Shown piece after piece: positions 53,055 to 64,000 of a DNA stretch of 64,000 nucleotides. Both the position numbers and the translations under genes were made by a program. How positions within the stretch are numbered: the stretch's first letter is position 1; every line of letters begins with the position of its first letter. Under the pieces are notes generated by a model, which made no database searches, had not been told where the DNA came from, and worked only from the letters and a program-made list of their open reading frames with translations. The stretch spans positions 53,528,122-53,592,121 of the forward strand of contig CM063108.1 of the NCBI GenBank assembly GCA_031841125.1, in the 5' to 3' direction. Origin of the DNA: Acanthococcus lagerstroemiae. Taxonomy: Eukaryota; Arthropoda; Insecta; Hemiptera; Eriococcidae.

Positions 53055-53712
53055 TTGTGATTCGCGAATAGCTGTAAATTATTAAAAACATTTTAAATCG
53101 GTATTAAAATGAATTTCATATTATAGTGTGTTAAATTAAGGAAGCTCGTTCTGGAACTAGCTCCGGCGTTACGATGACATGCAATTTTGATTTCAAACGT
53201 TTCTGGCAGCAAATCTTCATTGCTTATATTACACACCTGTTAGCGTATCAGTGGTACATTCTTACTGGGTCTGACGGAAGGTCGAAAAAAAAATAACTCG
53301 GCATGCTTTTACTGAAATAATTTTATTTATATTTAACATTAACCTATAACATAATAGGTACGTATATATTGTTTCATAGGTATCATGATTATACTTACGA
53401 GATCGGTTCAAACTGGCATTAAACTTAAAAACTCAGAAATACAATTTATTCTGATTAACGTAAGTTAAGAAATTTTTATTTCGCGTGCTAAATTGGTCAA
53501 CTGAACTCGCATTCAAAAGATTCGATCAGTCGGACTTTGATTTGGCAAGCTCATCGTCGACGTTCCACTTGTTGTAATCGAGAAAATTACTTTTCTATTT
53601 TGGCCACCGATCAATGCTATATTTAATTTAAATTAAACCTTTTTGAATTTTGGTCGAATTGTCAGCACGCGAATACGTAAAAGGTTTGAATGCACTCATT
53701 GTGGCTGGTAGA
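53055..53712 (-). other. spacer between AGPAT-B and AGPAT-A
   Basis: Only 658 bp. Contains the AGPAT-B 3' UTR (AATAAA complement at 53475-53480) and presumably the AGPAT-A promoter. No TATA box was recognised. Confidence 0.45.
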
Positions 53713-53867
53713 TTATTGTTTTTTCTTGAAACGTTGATCGATTTCATTTCGTAGTTGCTCATTTCTAGCAGACATGAGGTTGTAGGATTTCTTAATCAAA
53801 TCATCTAAGTCATTCACCGTGAGACCTTTCGTTGGTATCGGTTCTAATACATCCATTATGACCGTAC
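53713..53867 (-). CDS. AGPAT-B exon 5
   Basis: 155 nt. Completes Gly246 and codes 50 residues including VLEPIPTKGLTVNDLD, typical of AGPAT C-termini. Stop TAA 53715-53713. Confidence 0.92.
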
Positions 53868-56800
53868 CTGTAACGGGTAAATTTATTTAAAAAGTATATG
53901 AATTATGTTGCAGAGCCGCAGAGGTCCGACGCCTGACTGCAAATGAAACTTCACCTGAATCGAATCGTTTTTGTTTCCAATCAATGAAGTAGAACGGAGA
54001 GAATACCACTGGGATAACAGGGACTTGATGCTCAATCGCTATCCGAAAAGCTCCTTTTTTGAAAGGCATTAGATGTTCTGGATTCTTATTCCGGGTACCT
54101 TCGACGTACACCCATAGTTTATTCTGTGTACAAACATTTTCAAAAGTGTGGATCTGTATACGGTGTGTACGAAGTATTTTTCAACAATTTCTTTTACAGG
54201 TAGACCGATGGATTTTTACCTTGTCGCGAAATACACTCCCAGCGATTTCATTTATTTTTTGGATCGTCTTGGCGCTGTCGCCGTTTCGTTTTATGAATAA
54301 AGTACCGCCGAGCCACATCCCCAAACCAACGGGCCAGAACCAGAAGAACAGATTCCTGGCAATGGTTGTGCAGCGGATTGAATTCTTATTCCAAAAAGTC
54401 AGCATTCCTGTGAGTAAAATTATTAATAATGAATCATTAAAGTAATTTTAGGTATAGGTATACGTATTTTCGCTCGTGCGCGTAAATGTTCGAAGATGTA
54501 ATAATTGGGATGATTAGATATGGCTAATCGTAACGATAATTTTCTAAAATTTGGCATATTGCTTCGCACCGAGGATGGTGAAATAGGGCTAATTGGATGT
54601 ATCTGTTAGAACGTGGATGTTTGTTGATATGTCCTGTCTTGGCAAACAATCGACGAAGTCTCTTCTTGTACTCAGTCCATCATATACATGTTGTTCAAAA
54701 ATTGTTTGAACAGTAAAGTATACCTGCGATTTTTAATTATGAAAACACCAAATTTAACTGCTGAGAGAGACACCATGCCGATACTCCATTGTGCGATGGG
54801 TTGTTCGACCGTACTGTACTTACGAAAATTTTACCAAAATGTTAAAACTCTTATACTGGGTGATCCAGACATATAATATTAATGACAGTAATGCTTGAAG
54901 TTAGAGGTCTCTCATGAGATCATTCTCCAGTGGAGGATGAGGGGGGGGGGGGTGTGCAGTGCTCAAATTTGTCAAATAATAACCAAAAATTTACCATGCA
55001 AAAAATGAAAGATAGAAAAAGTAGGTCATCACATAATGTTTGGAGTGCAGTAAATTCAACTCACTTGGTAGTCTTTTGTGTGCAGTTGTTGTGTAACGAA
55101 AATTGTTTACTGACACAAATATATAGGGAATGGCCCCCCTTCAACTAAGTAAGTAGGCAATTTATCCTTGCGCCATGTGAATATGCTTGCTGCTCTTTCT
55201 TTTCAAGAACCTGAGATACGGTCGATAGAAGTAATTCTTTTTTTAATGTGAGTTCCTTCCTCTCATAATTGGAAACATAAAAAAGTGAAAATTTCTAGTG
55301 ATAAGAGTCCGTTATAGATTAAGGAAGAAATCAGTGAAATCGATACTACAGGGTGTTCAAAAAATCGACTTCGGTCAAATTTCTGCCAATATTTCCACAG
55401 TTTTGAATTTTATATGAAAGTTGCCCTCTTTCCTCTTAGGATTGTTGTTGCATGAAACATATCTCCTTGTAGGTACATATCATTTACAAATACAACGACT
55501 TTCTGTCCTCTTTATCGTTCTGTAGTTGAACATTTTTCAGTCAATGGAAACTTGAAATTTTTCTTCTCAGTAGAGAGCAAAACAAATTTTGCTAATTTCT
55601 TGTATGTTGAGCAATCGTTAGTCCCTTAAAAGGAAGAGTAGGCAAGAAAATTTGCATGTCAAGATGGTGTTGCCTTCCTGGTTAAACTACGCTATTTCTG
55701 ACATCCTATTTATACTATAAATGAAATATTATGTGATTAGAAGATGCAAAGGGTGAGGAGGAGGCAATGAGAGTTTCGGAACCGCCATTACAAGGAATTT
55801 CTCTGGGTACTGTTACTGTAAAAATTGAAAAGGATTCGACAGTTCTGTGCACTAAAATTTATCCCTTAATCTATTGCATGGAAAATATTGTAGATATAAT
55901 TTGCCAGTGAGAAATCTCGAAACTTTTTGGGGTAAAATTGAAAACTACGTAGTAAATTCCACTGCGAGAACTGTTAACTCTTGTACAGATGATGCTCCGC
56001 TCGAACGGTGGAGACGTTTCCCATAGTATGATCGTTGGTTTGCCAATTTTCAATTGTCTAACAATGAATTCGCCTAAAATGCATAATTCTATCGGATTAT
56101 ACTTCGGCATTGTGGGTTTGTATGAAAGACGAAGTTGGATACCACAAAAATGGGAGGGTGTTGGGCTTCCATATTTTTCAAAATGAGTTCTCGAGTTTTT
56201 TGTTATTATACGGTTTCAGTTCACAATTTCGCGAAAATTGTATGTTCTACGATTTTTGATTTTTAAGAAAAATGTTACTCATTACTTTTGATTTTGAAGG
56301 CAACTGCTTCGTACTCGTAATTTTTTGAATGAAATTATGAACTTATTCTCCTGGTTTTGCTGTATTGGATTATTTTTTTAAATAAAATAGGTATTTTGTT
56401 CACGTCTACACTGCCAAAATACATAGGTAGCTTAGGTACTTACCCAAAATGTCAAACATTGACTGATGATTAGACACAAATATCGCGCTTTGGTCATCGC
56501 CTAATATATTTTTACAGTGACGCATCTCCCATTTAATACCTAAAGGTATTGTAACTGGTCCGATGAATCGAGCGTACACCCTGAAATACAAATATTGTAA
56601 TGTTTTATGATGGTAAACAGTTTCTAAATAATTCTGACTCAAATTTAGGTTCTATTGAGGGTGCTAAATTTTTGTACCCTGGATGTATTCATCACCATTA
56701 TATCGGTAAAAGTTGTGCTGAGATGAATTTTGAAAACTGTAGGTAGTTATTTTTTGAATCCGTTTTTGTTCATGATCAGGAAGAGAACTCTTGTGTAAAA

Positions 56801-57195
56801 ATGATTTCAAGAAACTTCCAACAGTTGAATTTTAAATCTCACTTCCGAATGTGAACTTCTAGACAGATCAAATATCGGAATATTTCGAACCTTACAAATT
56901 CTAGTCTGCGTTTCTAACTTTGTATGCAAAATTTTATAAACACTATATCATACCAGCTTGATTTGCAGCTCGCCGGATGGCGCAGTGTCAATGGAATACC
57001 CAAAATTGAAATCACAGTCAAGTACACGAAATAAGTTATATACTTCAGGTAAAATTTGATAGTGCTTCGAAGCTTTCGATTCATGGTCACAAAAATGAGC
57101 GATAACACTATGCCGGCCGCTACTTGGTATCCGAATGGCATCTTCGCGAAATCCACAAGTTTACTCCGGACGGTATCCGTAGAATATTCGCCCAT
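53713..57195 (-). CDS. AGPAT-B: 1-acylglycerol-3-phosphate acyltransferase
   Basis: Predicted 296 aa, normal AGPAT1/2 length, an ER lysophosphatidic-acid acyltransferase. Exons in transcript order: 57195-56954, 56580-56444, 54407-54220, 54123-53955 and 53867-53713. All introns are GT/AG with matching phases. Two N-terminal membrane segments lie at about 22-38 and 47-70. N-H-Q-S-M-F-D (H119, D124) is intact, then RNLFFWFWPVGLGMWLGG and FIKR. The motif III region reads Y-V-E-G-T-R (195-200), so the usual Pro is Val. VPVIPVVFSPFYF follows. The C-terminus (DQRFKKKQ) is short and basic. Intron 2 is 2.0 kb. B lies 658 bp upstream of A in the same orientation. Confidence 0.9.
53955..54123 (-). CDS. 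AGPAT-B exon 4
   Basis: 169 nt, residues 190-245. Carries the YVEGTRNKN variant and the hydrophobic VIPVVFSP motif. Confidence 0.93.
54220..54407 (-). CDS. AGPAT-B exon 3
   Basis: 188 nt, residues 128-189. Acceptor CTCACAG, donor GTAAAA, identical size and phase to AGPAT-A exon 3. Confidence 0.93.
54408..56443. other. AGPAT-B intron 2
   Basis: 2,036 bp without recognised exons. A 12-nt G run lies near 54940. No bounded transposon was identified. Confidence 0.5.
56444..56580 (-). CDS. AGPAT-B exon 2 (NHxxxxD motif)
   Basis: 137 nt, residues 82-126 with split codons Trp81 and Gly127. FVSNHQSMFDILG is the catalytic block. Donor GTAAGT. Confidence 0.93.
56954..57195 (-). CDS. AGPAT-B exon 1
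   Basis: 242 nt from ATG 57195-57193, residues 1-80. Hydrophobic anchors VAAGIVLSLIFV and YFVYLTVISILGIPL, ending HPASCKSS before GTATGA. No resemblance to AGPAT-A exon 1 beyond hydrophobicity. Confidence 0.85.
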
Positions 57196-60100
57196 TATGG
57201 ATGGATAACTAATACCGGTACAAAATTATAAAATTAAATTCTAAATAAATTTTACTGATATTCGCTTGTATATATTAAAGTTACAACACTGCACTGTGGG
57301 CTTGAATGAGATCCGACTGCGATCACCTTAGTTTTCGAACATACAAAGTCACAGTTGCATGGTCCTTTAGTAACTTGCATGCCAAACAAAAAATAATATT
57401 GATCTTTGCATCTCAAGGAGAAAAACATGATGAAATAGGATGCTATAACATCTGGCTTTTGAAGAACTTTCCCTCTCTTACAAAGCTAATTTGTTTTAAT
57501 CTTTTGGTTCCGTTAGATAGCATTTACCTACCGTAATTATCGAGATGAACCAATATCTGAACGGAATACTTCCAGTTCCTATCTTTTTACTCCGCCATTT
57601 TTCTGTTCTTAACAATTGGGTGATGTGACTAGTGTGAGATATAAATAGAATTTGTTGGGAAAAATGTAAGTATAAATAGAATTTGTTGGGGGAAAAAAAA
57701 TGTAACCTCGGACATTTACGTATTTGTTTTGTTGGTCAGAGGTAGTTACGTGTGTATAGCGAGTGTTGTCCAAGCTGCATGGGACTCGAATCGTTTATAG
57801 TACCTGTTACATTCAGATTTTAGAGGACCATTTCAAGATGCATGTGAGTGGAAATTAACGATTATGTAATTTTTTTTACCACCACACGGGTGCCCAAAGT
57901 TGTAAGCCAAATAGACAGCTGATGTGGCTCCTCATTCATGAAATACGTCGCTGGTTATGAAGTACTTAATATTTTTGTGACTAAAAACTGGTAAGCGCGA
58001 GAGAAATGATTCAACTATCCTTATACGCTTTCAGCCAAGATGAACCTTGACTTAGTCACGTTGTTATCTCCTACACCATCATGCATTCGAGTGAAATATC
58101 AAACATATTTTTTAATAGAAAGTAGGAGAAAATGGGAAAGTTTTTCTAGAGAAATGATGTGCCGTTCTTCATTTATTTTTCCCTTTCATTTCAAAAAGCT
58201 GGCAATCTTGACCTTAAAAAAAAGAAAGACTTTATTTTCAGTAGAGTTGAGATATGTTCAAAGACATCTGACATATATTTTTAAAGTTAGTGATACTGTC
58301 AAGATGAACGTAGTTAGCTTTTAATTATGCACTGTTATTTATTTTTTCGCTGGGGGGAAGCAAAAGTTGTTGTTAAATTCCCAACTCTGACTCAACTCAA
58401 AATTCCCAAGTATCAAACAAATCTTTTCTGTATGGACCTATAAAAACTCGAAATCTTTTTTGAGTGTTGGATTTTCCCAGCCTTTGATCTATCCACTAAA
58501 ATTTCCGAACTCTGACGGAGGCTTGGGGGCAGGCAAGCTGCCCGTAAGTTTCATCCCCGGATGTAGAGAAGAAACTGTTTGTTGGATGAAATATCTTTTG
58601 TTAGATATGGAATGCTTTAAGTTCGAAAAAGGTGATATTGGTCCCAGGATCAAGACACCCCGTATAGCAGTACATATCTATTTATTTCCTTGAACGTTGA
58701 GATATTGAAAATTCATGCTCGGTACCTTATTACGATCTCGCCTTCGTGTAAATAAGAGTCACAGTGAAAGAAAATAGAAGAAGAAATTTCTGACTCTCAA
58801 CTTACCTTTCTAAGAAAATCTCAAAGTGATAGCCTTGAAATTCGTTTCAATGTTGTTTCTTGATACCACTTATCATTAATTTTTTTTTTTTGCAAAGGGA
58901 AAAATGATAACACTATGAAAATGTGCCTAGTATATAGTAACGTTAGTAAGTTGAGTCTGCATATGTCGTCGAGATGGACGTGAAATGATAACTAAACATA
59001 ATACTATGGAATTTTGTAAGAATAGCCTCGAAATGATAGACAAGCAGTTATGTGATCGAGTTAATATGATGTAATTTGATAAATGTCACTATAGAGACTG
59101 CCTGTTTCACGCAAAAGTATGTAAAGTGAACTGAAATCCAAAAGAGGAACGGACAAATTTAGCAGATTTTGCTAAATTACTTACTTACATCTATGCAAAG
59201 AAGATAGCCAGGAGGGAAACGTGTGTTTTTCGAAAATCTAGAAGGGGTACATACAGAACTATAACTTAACTAATTCCCCAAAATTGGTACTTAAACTCTC
59301 GCAAAGAAAATAACTGGGAAGAAAGTGACCATCCCACTACAACTATATTTTTAAACCTAATATTGTATGGCACCTATTTTGTTTTGAAGAATGCTTTGGT
59401 CTGTTTCAGTCTTACTAAGGAAAGCGAGTGTCATTTGTTGCAGTGGCTTATTCTCGGAAACATACTTTGAAATTGAACAACGTGATCGCCGAAATAATAT
59501 CTCAATTTTTAATTACCTAATCTTATCATTAATCTCGTTAAATGTCGATTTGCAGTCAACACGTGCGGTTGCGAAGAATAGTAGGGTGAGTGCAAAATAA
59601 TGAAATTCTCGAATCTTTATCTTCCTACATACGAGTAGTAGTCAGAAAGTATTAACTCAGTCTAATTTGCTGCGCATGACAGCTTGCAAATCTGAAAACT
59701 AATTCAGAGTAGGTAGTAGGTACACTCGAATATGCTGGCGATGCATTATGCATCTGTGTTTTCTAAAGAATATCTGAGTTATGAGATTTGAAAGTCGTGC
59801 GCCTGTCTGTTCCTGTCTAGCATTGATTTGGTATGTATAATTTATAATTAGGTTCCCCTCTTAATTTCCCACTACTAGGAAGTTATCCTGTACCGGAATT
59901 AGCATTACCAAGAAAATGGTTAATGAAGTTACAGTTTTCTAGCATTAATTGTAACATACCTATAAACAATATTAGTGTGGTACATTAAAACTATACGGCC
60001 TACCGTTCTGCAATTTCCACGATTCTAAATAGCGGTTTGTTCTCTTGACTACGTGTTTTCGTGTGCCCGCCACTGGGTTCCTGTTTTGTCTTGAAAGTTC

Positions 60101-61540
60101 TCGAGGTTATATAGTCGCAAGATTGAAGTAGAAAATGATATTGTATAGTGTGTTTTGTCTATCTCTGTTATTGTGTCCAACCGTGTCCGCCTTCTCTTTC
60201 TTTGCGCTCAGTTGATCAGTTTGCGATGCTTTCCGAAACTAAGAACCACAAATTGAGAAATGATTAAAGGGTCCGTTATCTTCACTGACCATCAAATATT
60301 TAGATTAAACTAAATGGTATGAATTAAACAACGCAGTTACCTGGTTCAATTACACTGACAGTGTACGAAATCACCAACAGTGTACTCACCGAAAGCGTGA
60401 AAGCGACCCTTCCGTCACAATTGAAGAAGACGTAAATCACCGTTTCTATTATCGGTGGACTAAAAAGTCTTACATGTTCTTGATGTAAAAAAAAAAAACA
60501 CGTGATGTATCAACCGGTCAACGTGTTGTTGCTTGAAATGAACAAATGAATCAGTTTTCCACAAACTACGTTTGATGCTTGATAGATAAAATCTTATTCC
60601 ACCAGGAAATTATTTCACAGTTATTTCAAAGTTCAGACATCAAAAATTCTTCTATTTCGTCTGATATATCTACATACGAAATATTGCTTCGATAGTATGA
60701 GCATGTCTGTGAATTGAGTATTTTTTTACTGTATCCGATAATTGTATGTGTAGGTATAGAATATATTTTGCATACAACGATGATGTGTGTTAAAAAAATA
60801 TGTGTTTACTGTTTGTTGAAAGTCCGATATATGCGAAATTGGACTTCTGGTTCGAGCATGCGTCTCTTAGCTATATACGTACAGTTTTAATAGGTACTAT
60901 AGCGGAAGCAGACAGATATTGTATGTTCAAAATGAAATACCTCTGTAATGAAATAGGTTCAACCCGTGATATCTGCATGGTTTATTCGTGATGGAAAAAG
61001 TTAAATCGGGCGGTTGCTTTCGGTTTTAAGACAGCCGGGACTTGAGACATTGCAGTAAGTTTTCTAATTATATTTTGTTGGCTCATCGTCTCGTTCTCCG
61101 AGAACTTATTAGTAGGAGAGTTTGTAGGGTCGTTGTCGAAAAGTACATATGTAGAATGTATATTATTGCAAACGATAACAATTTATCTATTTAGATATTT
61201 ACATGAATGACCGTAGAGCATCATCTTGTTAAGAGATACGTGCATGCTCTAGAGCATCGCCTTGTTGAGAGGGTACGTACATGCCCTTCGCTAGAATTGA
61301 AAAATACAAATTTGCAACTTCAATACAAAGTCTAGAACTTGTGAGATAACGTGCAGCTTATCGGGCACTTGTACAACCTTCACATGTGTGTTAATACTTA
61401 CACTGATACGAAAAAACCTCTAACTTTTGATTTTTGGAAATGATTTATATACATTAATAAAGATATATAGTTTTGTGACTTATGGTGCGACAATGAAAAC
61501 TTAAAGCTCGTAAAATTCTTTTACTCGTAAGTAATAGGTA
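57196..61540. other. spacer between AGPAT-C and AGPAT-B
   Basis: 4.3 kb with no recognised gene. There is a 27-bp tandem duplication (TATAAATAGAATTTGTTGGG, about 57639-57690). A fragment of the CAGGGACGTACC MITE interior lies at 58380-58510. A tandem pair of about 40-bp units (GAGCATCNTCTTGTT type) lies at 61217-61292. The B promoter presumably lies near 57.2-57.8 kb. Confidence 0.45.
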
Positions 61541-61719
61541 TTACAAATTATATCGACTTTTATGACACACTTTTTGGTTTTTCTTTGATCGGATTTCATT
61601 TTCCAGCTCTTGGTATTTGGCCGACATAACGACGTAGCTTTTCTGTATCAAGTTGTCTAAATCGTTCAAACTGAGACCTCTGGTGGAAATTGGCTCCAAA
61701 ATGTCCAGTATGCATGTGC
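61541..61719 (-). CDS. AGPAT-C last exon
   Basis: Completes the split Gly and codes 58 residues. The end KKNQKVCHKSRYNL differs from the short basic ends of A and B. Confidence 0.85.
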
Positions 61720-61977
61720 CTGTAAAATTATTATAACATGTGCCGGTATTTCTCTGTTACAGGTGTGCGGATACAGAGACAAATAAGCAACATTGAGAAG
61801 TGTATTACCTGAATCGAACCGTTTTTCATTTTTATTGATGAAGTAATACGGAGAGAATACGACTGGAATGATCGGAACTTGATGGTCGATTGCTAATCTG
61901 AAAGCTCCTTTCTTGAATGGTAATAATTTTTCGCTGTTTCCATTTCTGGTACCTTCGACGTAAAACCACAATTTATC
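61541..61977 (-). CDS. AGPAT-C: third acyltransferase paralogue, 3' two exons
   Basis: Exons 61977-61809 (169 nt) and 61719-61541 (179 nt). The first carries Y-V-E-G-T-R-N and IPIIPVVFSPYYF. The second carries ILEPISTRGLSLNDLD and a 58-residue tail, to stop TAA. Splice sites (TTGCAG, GTAATA, TTACAG) and phases equal those of A and B. It is closer to B than to A, sharing the Val for Pro change before EGTR. Upstream exons were not found between 61978 and 64000. The gene may continue beyond the window, or this may be a fragment. Confidence 0.8.
61809..61977 (-). CDS. AGPAT-C EGTR exon
   Basis: 169 nt starting DKLWFYVEGTRNG and ending RFDS plus the first base of Gly. The acceptor follows CTCTTGCAG. 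Confidence 0.88.
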
Positions 61978-62444
61978 CTGCAAGAGTATTTTTATCCTAA
62001 TAGAGTTGTATTTATGGGGAGGGAGGCATGAGCTTCGCTTTGAGGGGGAATGGGGAGTGGGATGAAAAATGAATTTTTTTAGGAGCGACTTCAAAAAGTT
62101 CTGCGGGGTCTCAAGTCCACCTTTCCCGAACTCTGTCTCCGCGAAATGAAAAAGGGCATGGCAGGTGTCAAACTGAAACAGATATTCGAGGAGTTATTAT
62201 TTCCAAGCTGTATAGTTCTTCATAATGTTCTCACAAAACGCTGATTTCTGAAAAAGGTTAAAATCACAATTCACAAATTAATTAATCTAGAATTATGAAA
62301 GAGATCTAAACGCCGAGAAAAAATTCAGAAAATGGTCTCAATCGACAGGGCATACTCTCCGGTTATTCTTCGAAAATGTTGATATTTCAGTCCCCGGCAG
62401 AAATCTCACAAGCTATTAATGATAAGAGCATTTTTCTTCTTTTT

Positions 62445-62831
62445 TTTTTCGCTGATAGATACGACTCAAGTCTACTTTTTCAAACTTTCACTATCTAGAC
62501 TCAGAATAGGCCACTCATCCTTAACTCATTCCTACCTTCTCCTGAAATCCAACCCCCTTCAATGCAACAGTTGTCACACCAACCTAACTATTAAACACAC
62601 ATTAATTGACTGTCCAACATAGCAAGCTTTACGTAACTCCTTACGATTCCCACCTACACTTGAACATCTCCGTTCAGACCACCACGATTACACATGCCTA
62701 GCCCTAGAATTCTGCACTCGCCTTAAAATTATTAAGACACTGAAATTCTATAGCAATACATAAATTAGTATTAAGATTATAATCCTTTTTGGATAATAAA
62801 AATCTTTAGAAGAAAGAAAGAAAAAAAAAAA
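62445..62831 (+). pseudogene. 3' end of a non-LTR retrotransposon (LINE)
   Basis: From about 62488 the translation reads SRLRIGHSSLTHSYLL, C-x2-C and LTIKHTLIDCP. This is the usual C-terminal segment of Jockey/R1/I-like ORF2 proteins. A stop follows immediately (about 62620) and weak similarity continues downstream. It ends in an A-rich tail at 62805-62831 just after AATAAAAAT. It is 5' truncated and dead. Confidence 0.65.
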
Positions 62832-63398
62832 CTTTCAAAAGAAAATTTGATCCACTTTTAATGCGTCAAAATTGGACGAAATATGCTAAAATGTCCGTCG
62901 GCATGGCTGTCCCTGGGACGATTTTTATTAGAATTTTTTCTCTCTAAATTTTCAAGCTGTATATTAGAACAAACTGACAACGTAGTGCTACTTTAAATGA
63001 ATGAAGGAATCACAAGGTAACACTGAAATCGCATCTTCACAAGTGGGAGTCAGTATATGGCCAGCTTTGAAAATTGTCCCTCGATTTGTAGTCCATCGGT
63101 ATTTCAACCAATCACAAAACAGGAGTTTCAATATTTTTCGTCGCAATTCATGGTCAAATTGTAATTCGTATCAGAGCAATACAGTTCGCTTATCAAATCC
63201 CGGTTTTTTGTGACGAGACTCGTGCATTCGCTATATTATTGTCTAAAATTAATAATTAGAAAAAAAAAGTGTCTTCGGCATGGTCATCTTTATGCAACGA
63301 TTGACGTTCATCATCCAAAAATAATTACATCTAATTAATAGGTTAGTATGGCTCTATCAACTACATTCATCATAATTCTTTGTTTTACAATCTATATG
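62832..63398. other. no gene recognised
   Basis: AT-rich. The short + frame at 63001-63213 is unsupported. Confidence 0.4.
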
Positions 63399-63600
63399 TT
63401 ATGTACCAAGTCCAAAATTGTACATTTCGGGTATGGTATAGGTGATTTTGTACCAATCGCGAAATGCTCGGACCATTTGTAAGATTCGGACTTGGTACAT
63501 ACCATTCGCGATATGTACGTTTCATTTCGTACCATTCGCCTGGCGTCCGGACCACGCTGCTACATGGTACAACTGTCTTGTACCAAGTTAGAAATAGATG
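63399..63600. repeat. inverted and reiterated GTACCAAGTCC / GTACCATTCGCGAAAT motifs
   Basis: TATGTACCAAGTCC (63399) is inverted at GGACTTGGTACATA (63489-63502). GTACCAATCGCGAAATG-like units recur about four times to 63590. It resembles the terminal-motif-reiterated layout of other elements here, but no outer ends were defined. Confidence 0.4.
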
Positions 63601-64000
63601 CTTTACCGACCATTCATGAAATATAAAGATTTGAAAGCTCAGTACAACTACACTAAAATTAAACTTTATTCAAATTAAATGACCAGATTGAAGAATCGCG
63701 TTGAAGCTCTCAGATACCAACGGTGGTAGATATTACTTATTTATTACAGCACGACATTGCATTATGGCACCGCGAGTTACATAGAACATTTTTTTCCTAC
63801 ATACACATCTGTTTGTTAAGCATTTTGTCAAGCATGAACATCTAAGGAAACCTTGCCCTCCAGTCAGTCACAGATGATTTTGCATTAGCTTCTCGGACAG
63901 TAACCGTATCAGCGGAAACATCGTCAATTTTTACAAAGCTGTTGGTACATGGTGCTATATTTATTCTTCATTCCTCATATTCCTTATTCTGTTACATAAG
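63601..64000. other. no gene recognised at window end
   Basis: No acyltransferase exon, splice pattern or repeat was placed here. Confidence 0.35.

Noticed and set aside
52702..53091. second - strand frame overlapping AGPAT-A exon 1
   Set aside because: An alternative frame over the same repeat DNA; it lacks the donor and phase that join AGPAT-A exon 2.
59391..60991. short + strand frames in the AGPAT-C/B spacer
   Set aside because: No similarity, no splice support and AT-rich composition.
61978..64000. upstream exons of AGPAT-C
   Set aside because: I looked on the - strand for the NHxxxxD exon and the 188-nt exon and found neither; the gene may continue beyond the window.

Overview
This is a 64 kb window of an arthropod nuclear genome, almost certainly an insect. 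The supports are spliced genes with GT/AG introns, a ZAD-type C2H2 zinc-finger gene (the ZAD domain is an arthropod hallmark), BEL/Pao, Tc1/mariner, hAT and Helitron-like debris, and AT-rich non-coding DNA. Repeat style would suit a hemipteran such as a scale insect or mealybug, but that is only an impression.

Two real gene units are present. (1) On the + strand, eight coding exons (14358-47578) encode a predicted 694-aa ZAD zinc-finger transcription factor. The first exon lies beside a 1.2 kb CpG-rich block, and a 22 kb first intron splits the ZAD domain. (2) On the - strand, from about 62 kb down to 48.2 kb, lie three tandem paralogues of 1-acyl-sn-glycerol-3-phosphate acyltransferase (AGPAT/LPAAT, PlsC family), here named A (48205-53054, complete), B (53713-57195, complete) and C (61541-61977, two 3' exons only; the rest lies beyond the window or is lost). 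Corresponding internal exons have identical sizes (137, 188 and 169 nt), so the array arose by gene duplication. Paralogue A has swapped its N-terminus for a 170-residue hydrophobic region with proline at an exact 22-residue period, the most unusual coding feature seen. B and C carry Y-V-E-G-T-R where A keeps the usual F-P-E-G-T-R. The zinc-finger gene and the AGPAT array converge tail to tail at 47.6-48.2 kb.

The rest is mostly a palimpsest of mobile elements. Ten hAT-type insertions show 8-bp target duplications (seven perfect, three 7/8). A BEL/Pao pol remnant (about 21.96-25.4 kb) was hit by two hATs. A deleted mariner (25762-26687) has about 200-bp inverted ends. A 255-bp MITE family with GGACGCTGTT ends and 4-bp target duplications occurs in about eight copies. 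A 3.4 kb foldback element (28662-32098) has about 400-bp arms, each invaded by a different small transposon. A Helitron-like 3' end lies at 12287-12315, and two tRNA-derived SINEs and a LINE tail are present. Several terminal-inverted-repeat elements (1213-1873, 10958-12109, 30819-31757, 37619-38449, 45322-46695) share one layout: a short motif in the terminal repeat is scattered again through the interior. Low-complexity arrays lie at 6586-7655 and 32.1-34.5 kb.

All exon boundaries were read by eye from splice sites, reading phase and family similarity; there is no transcript support.
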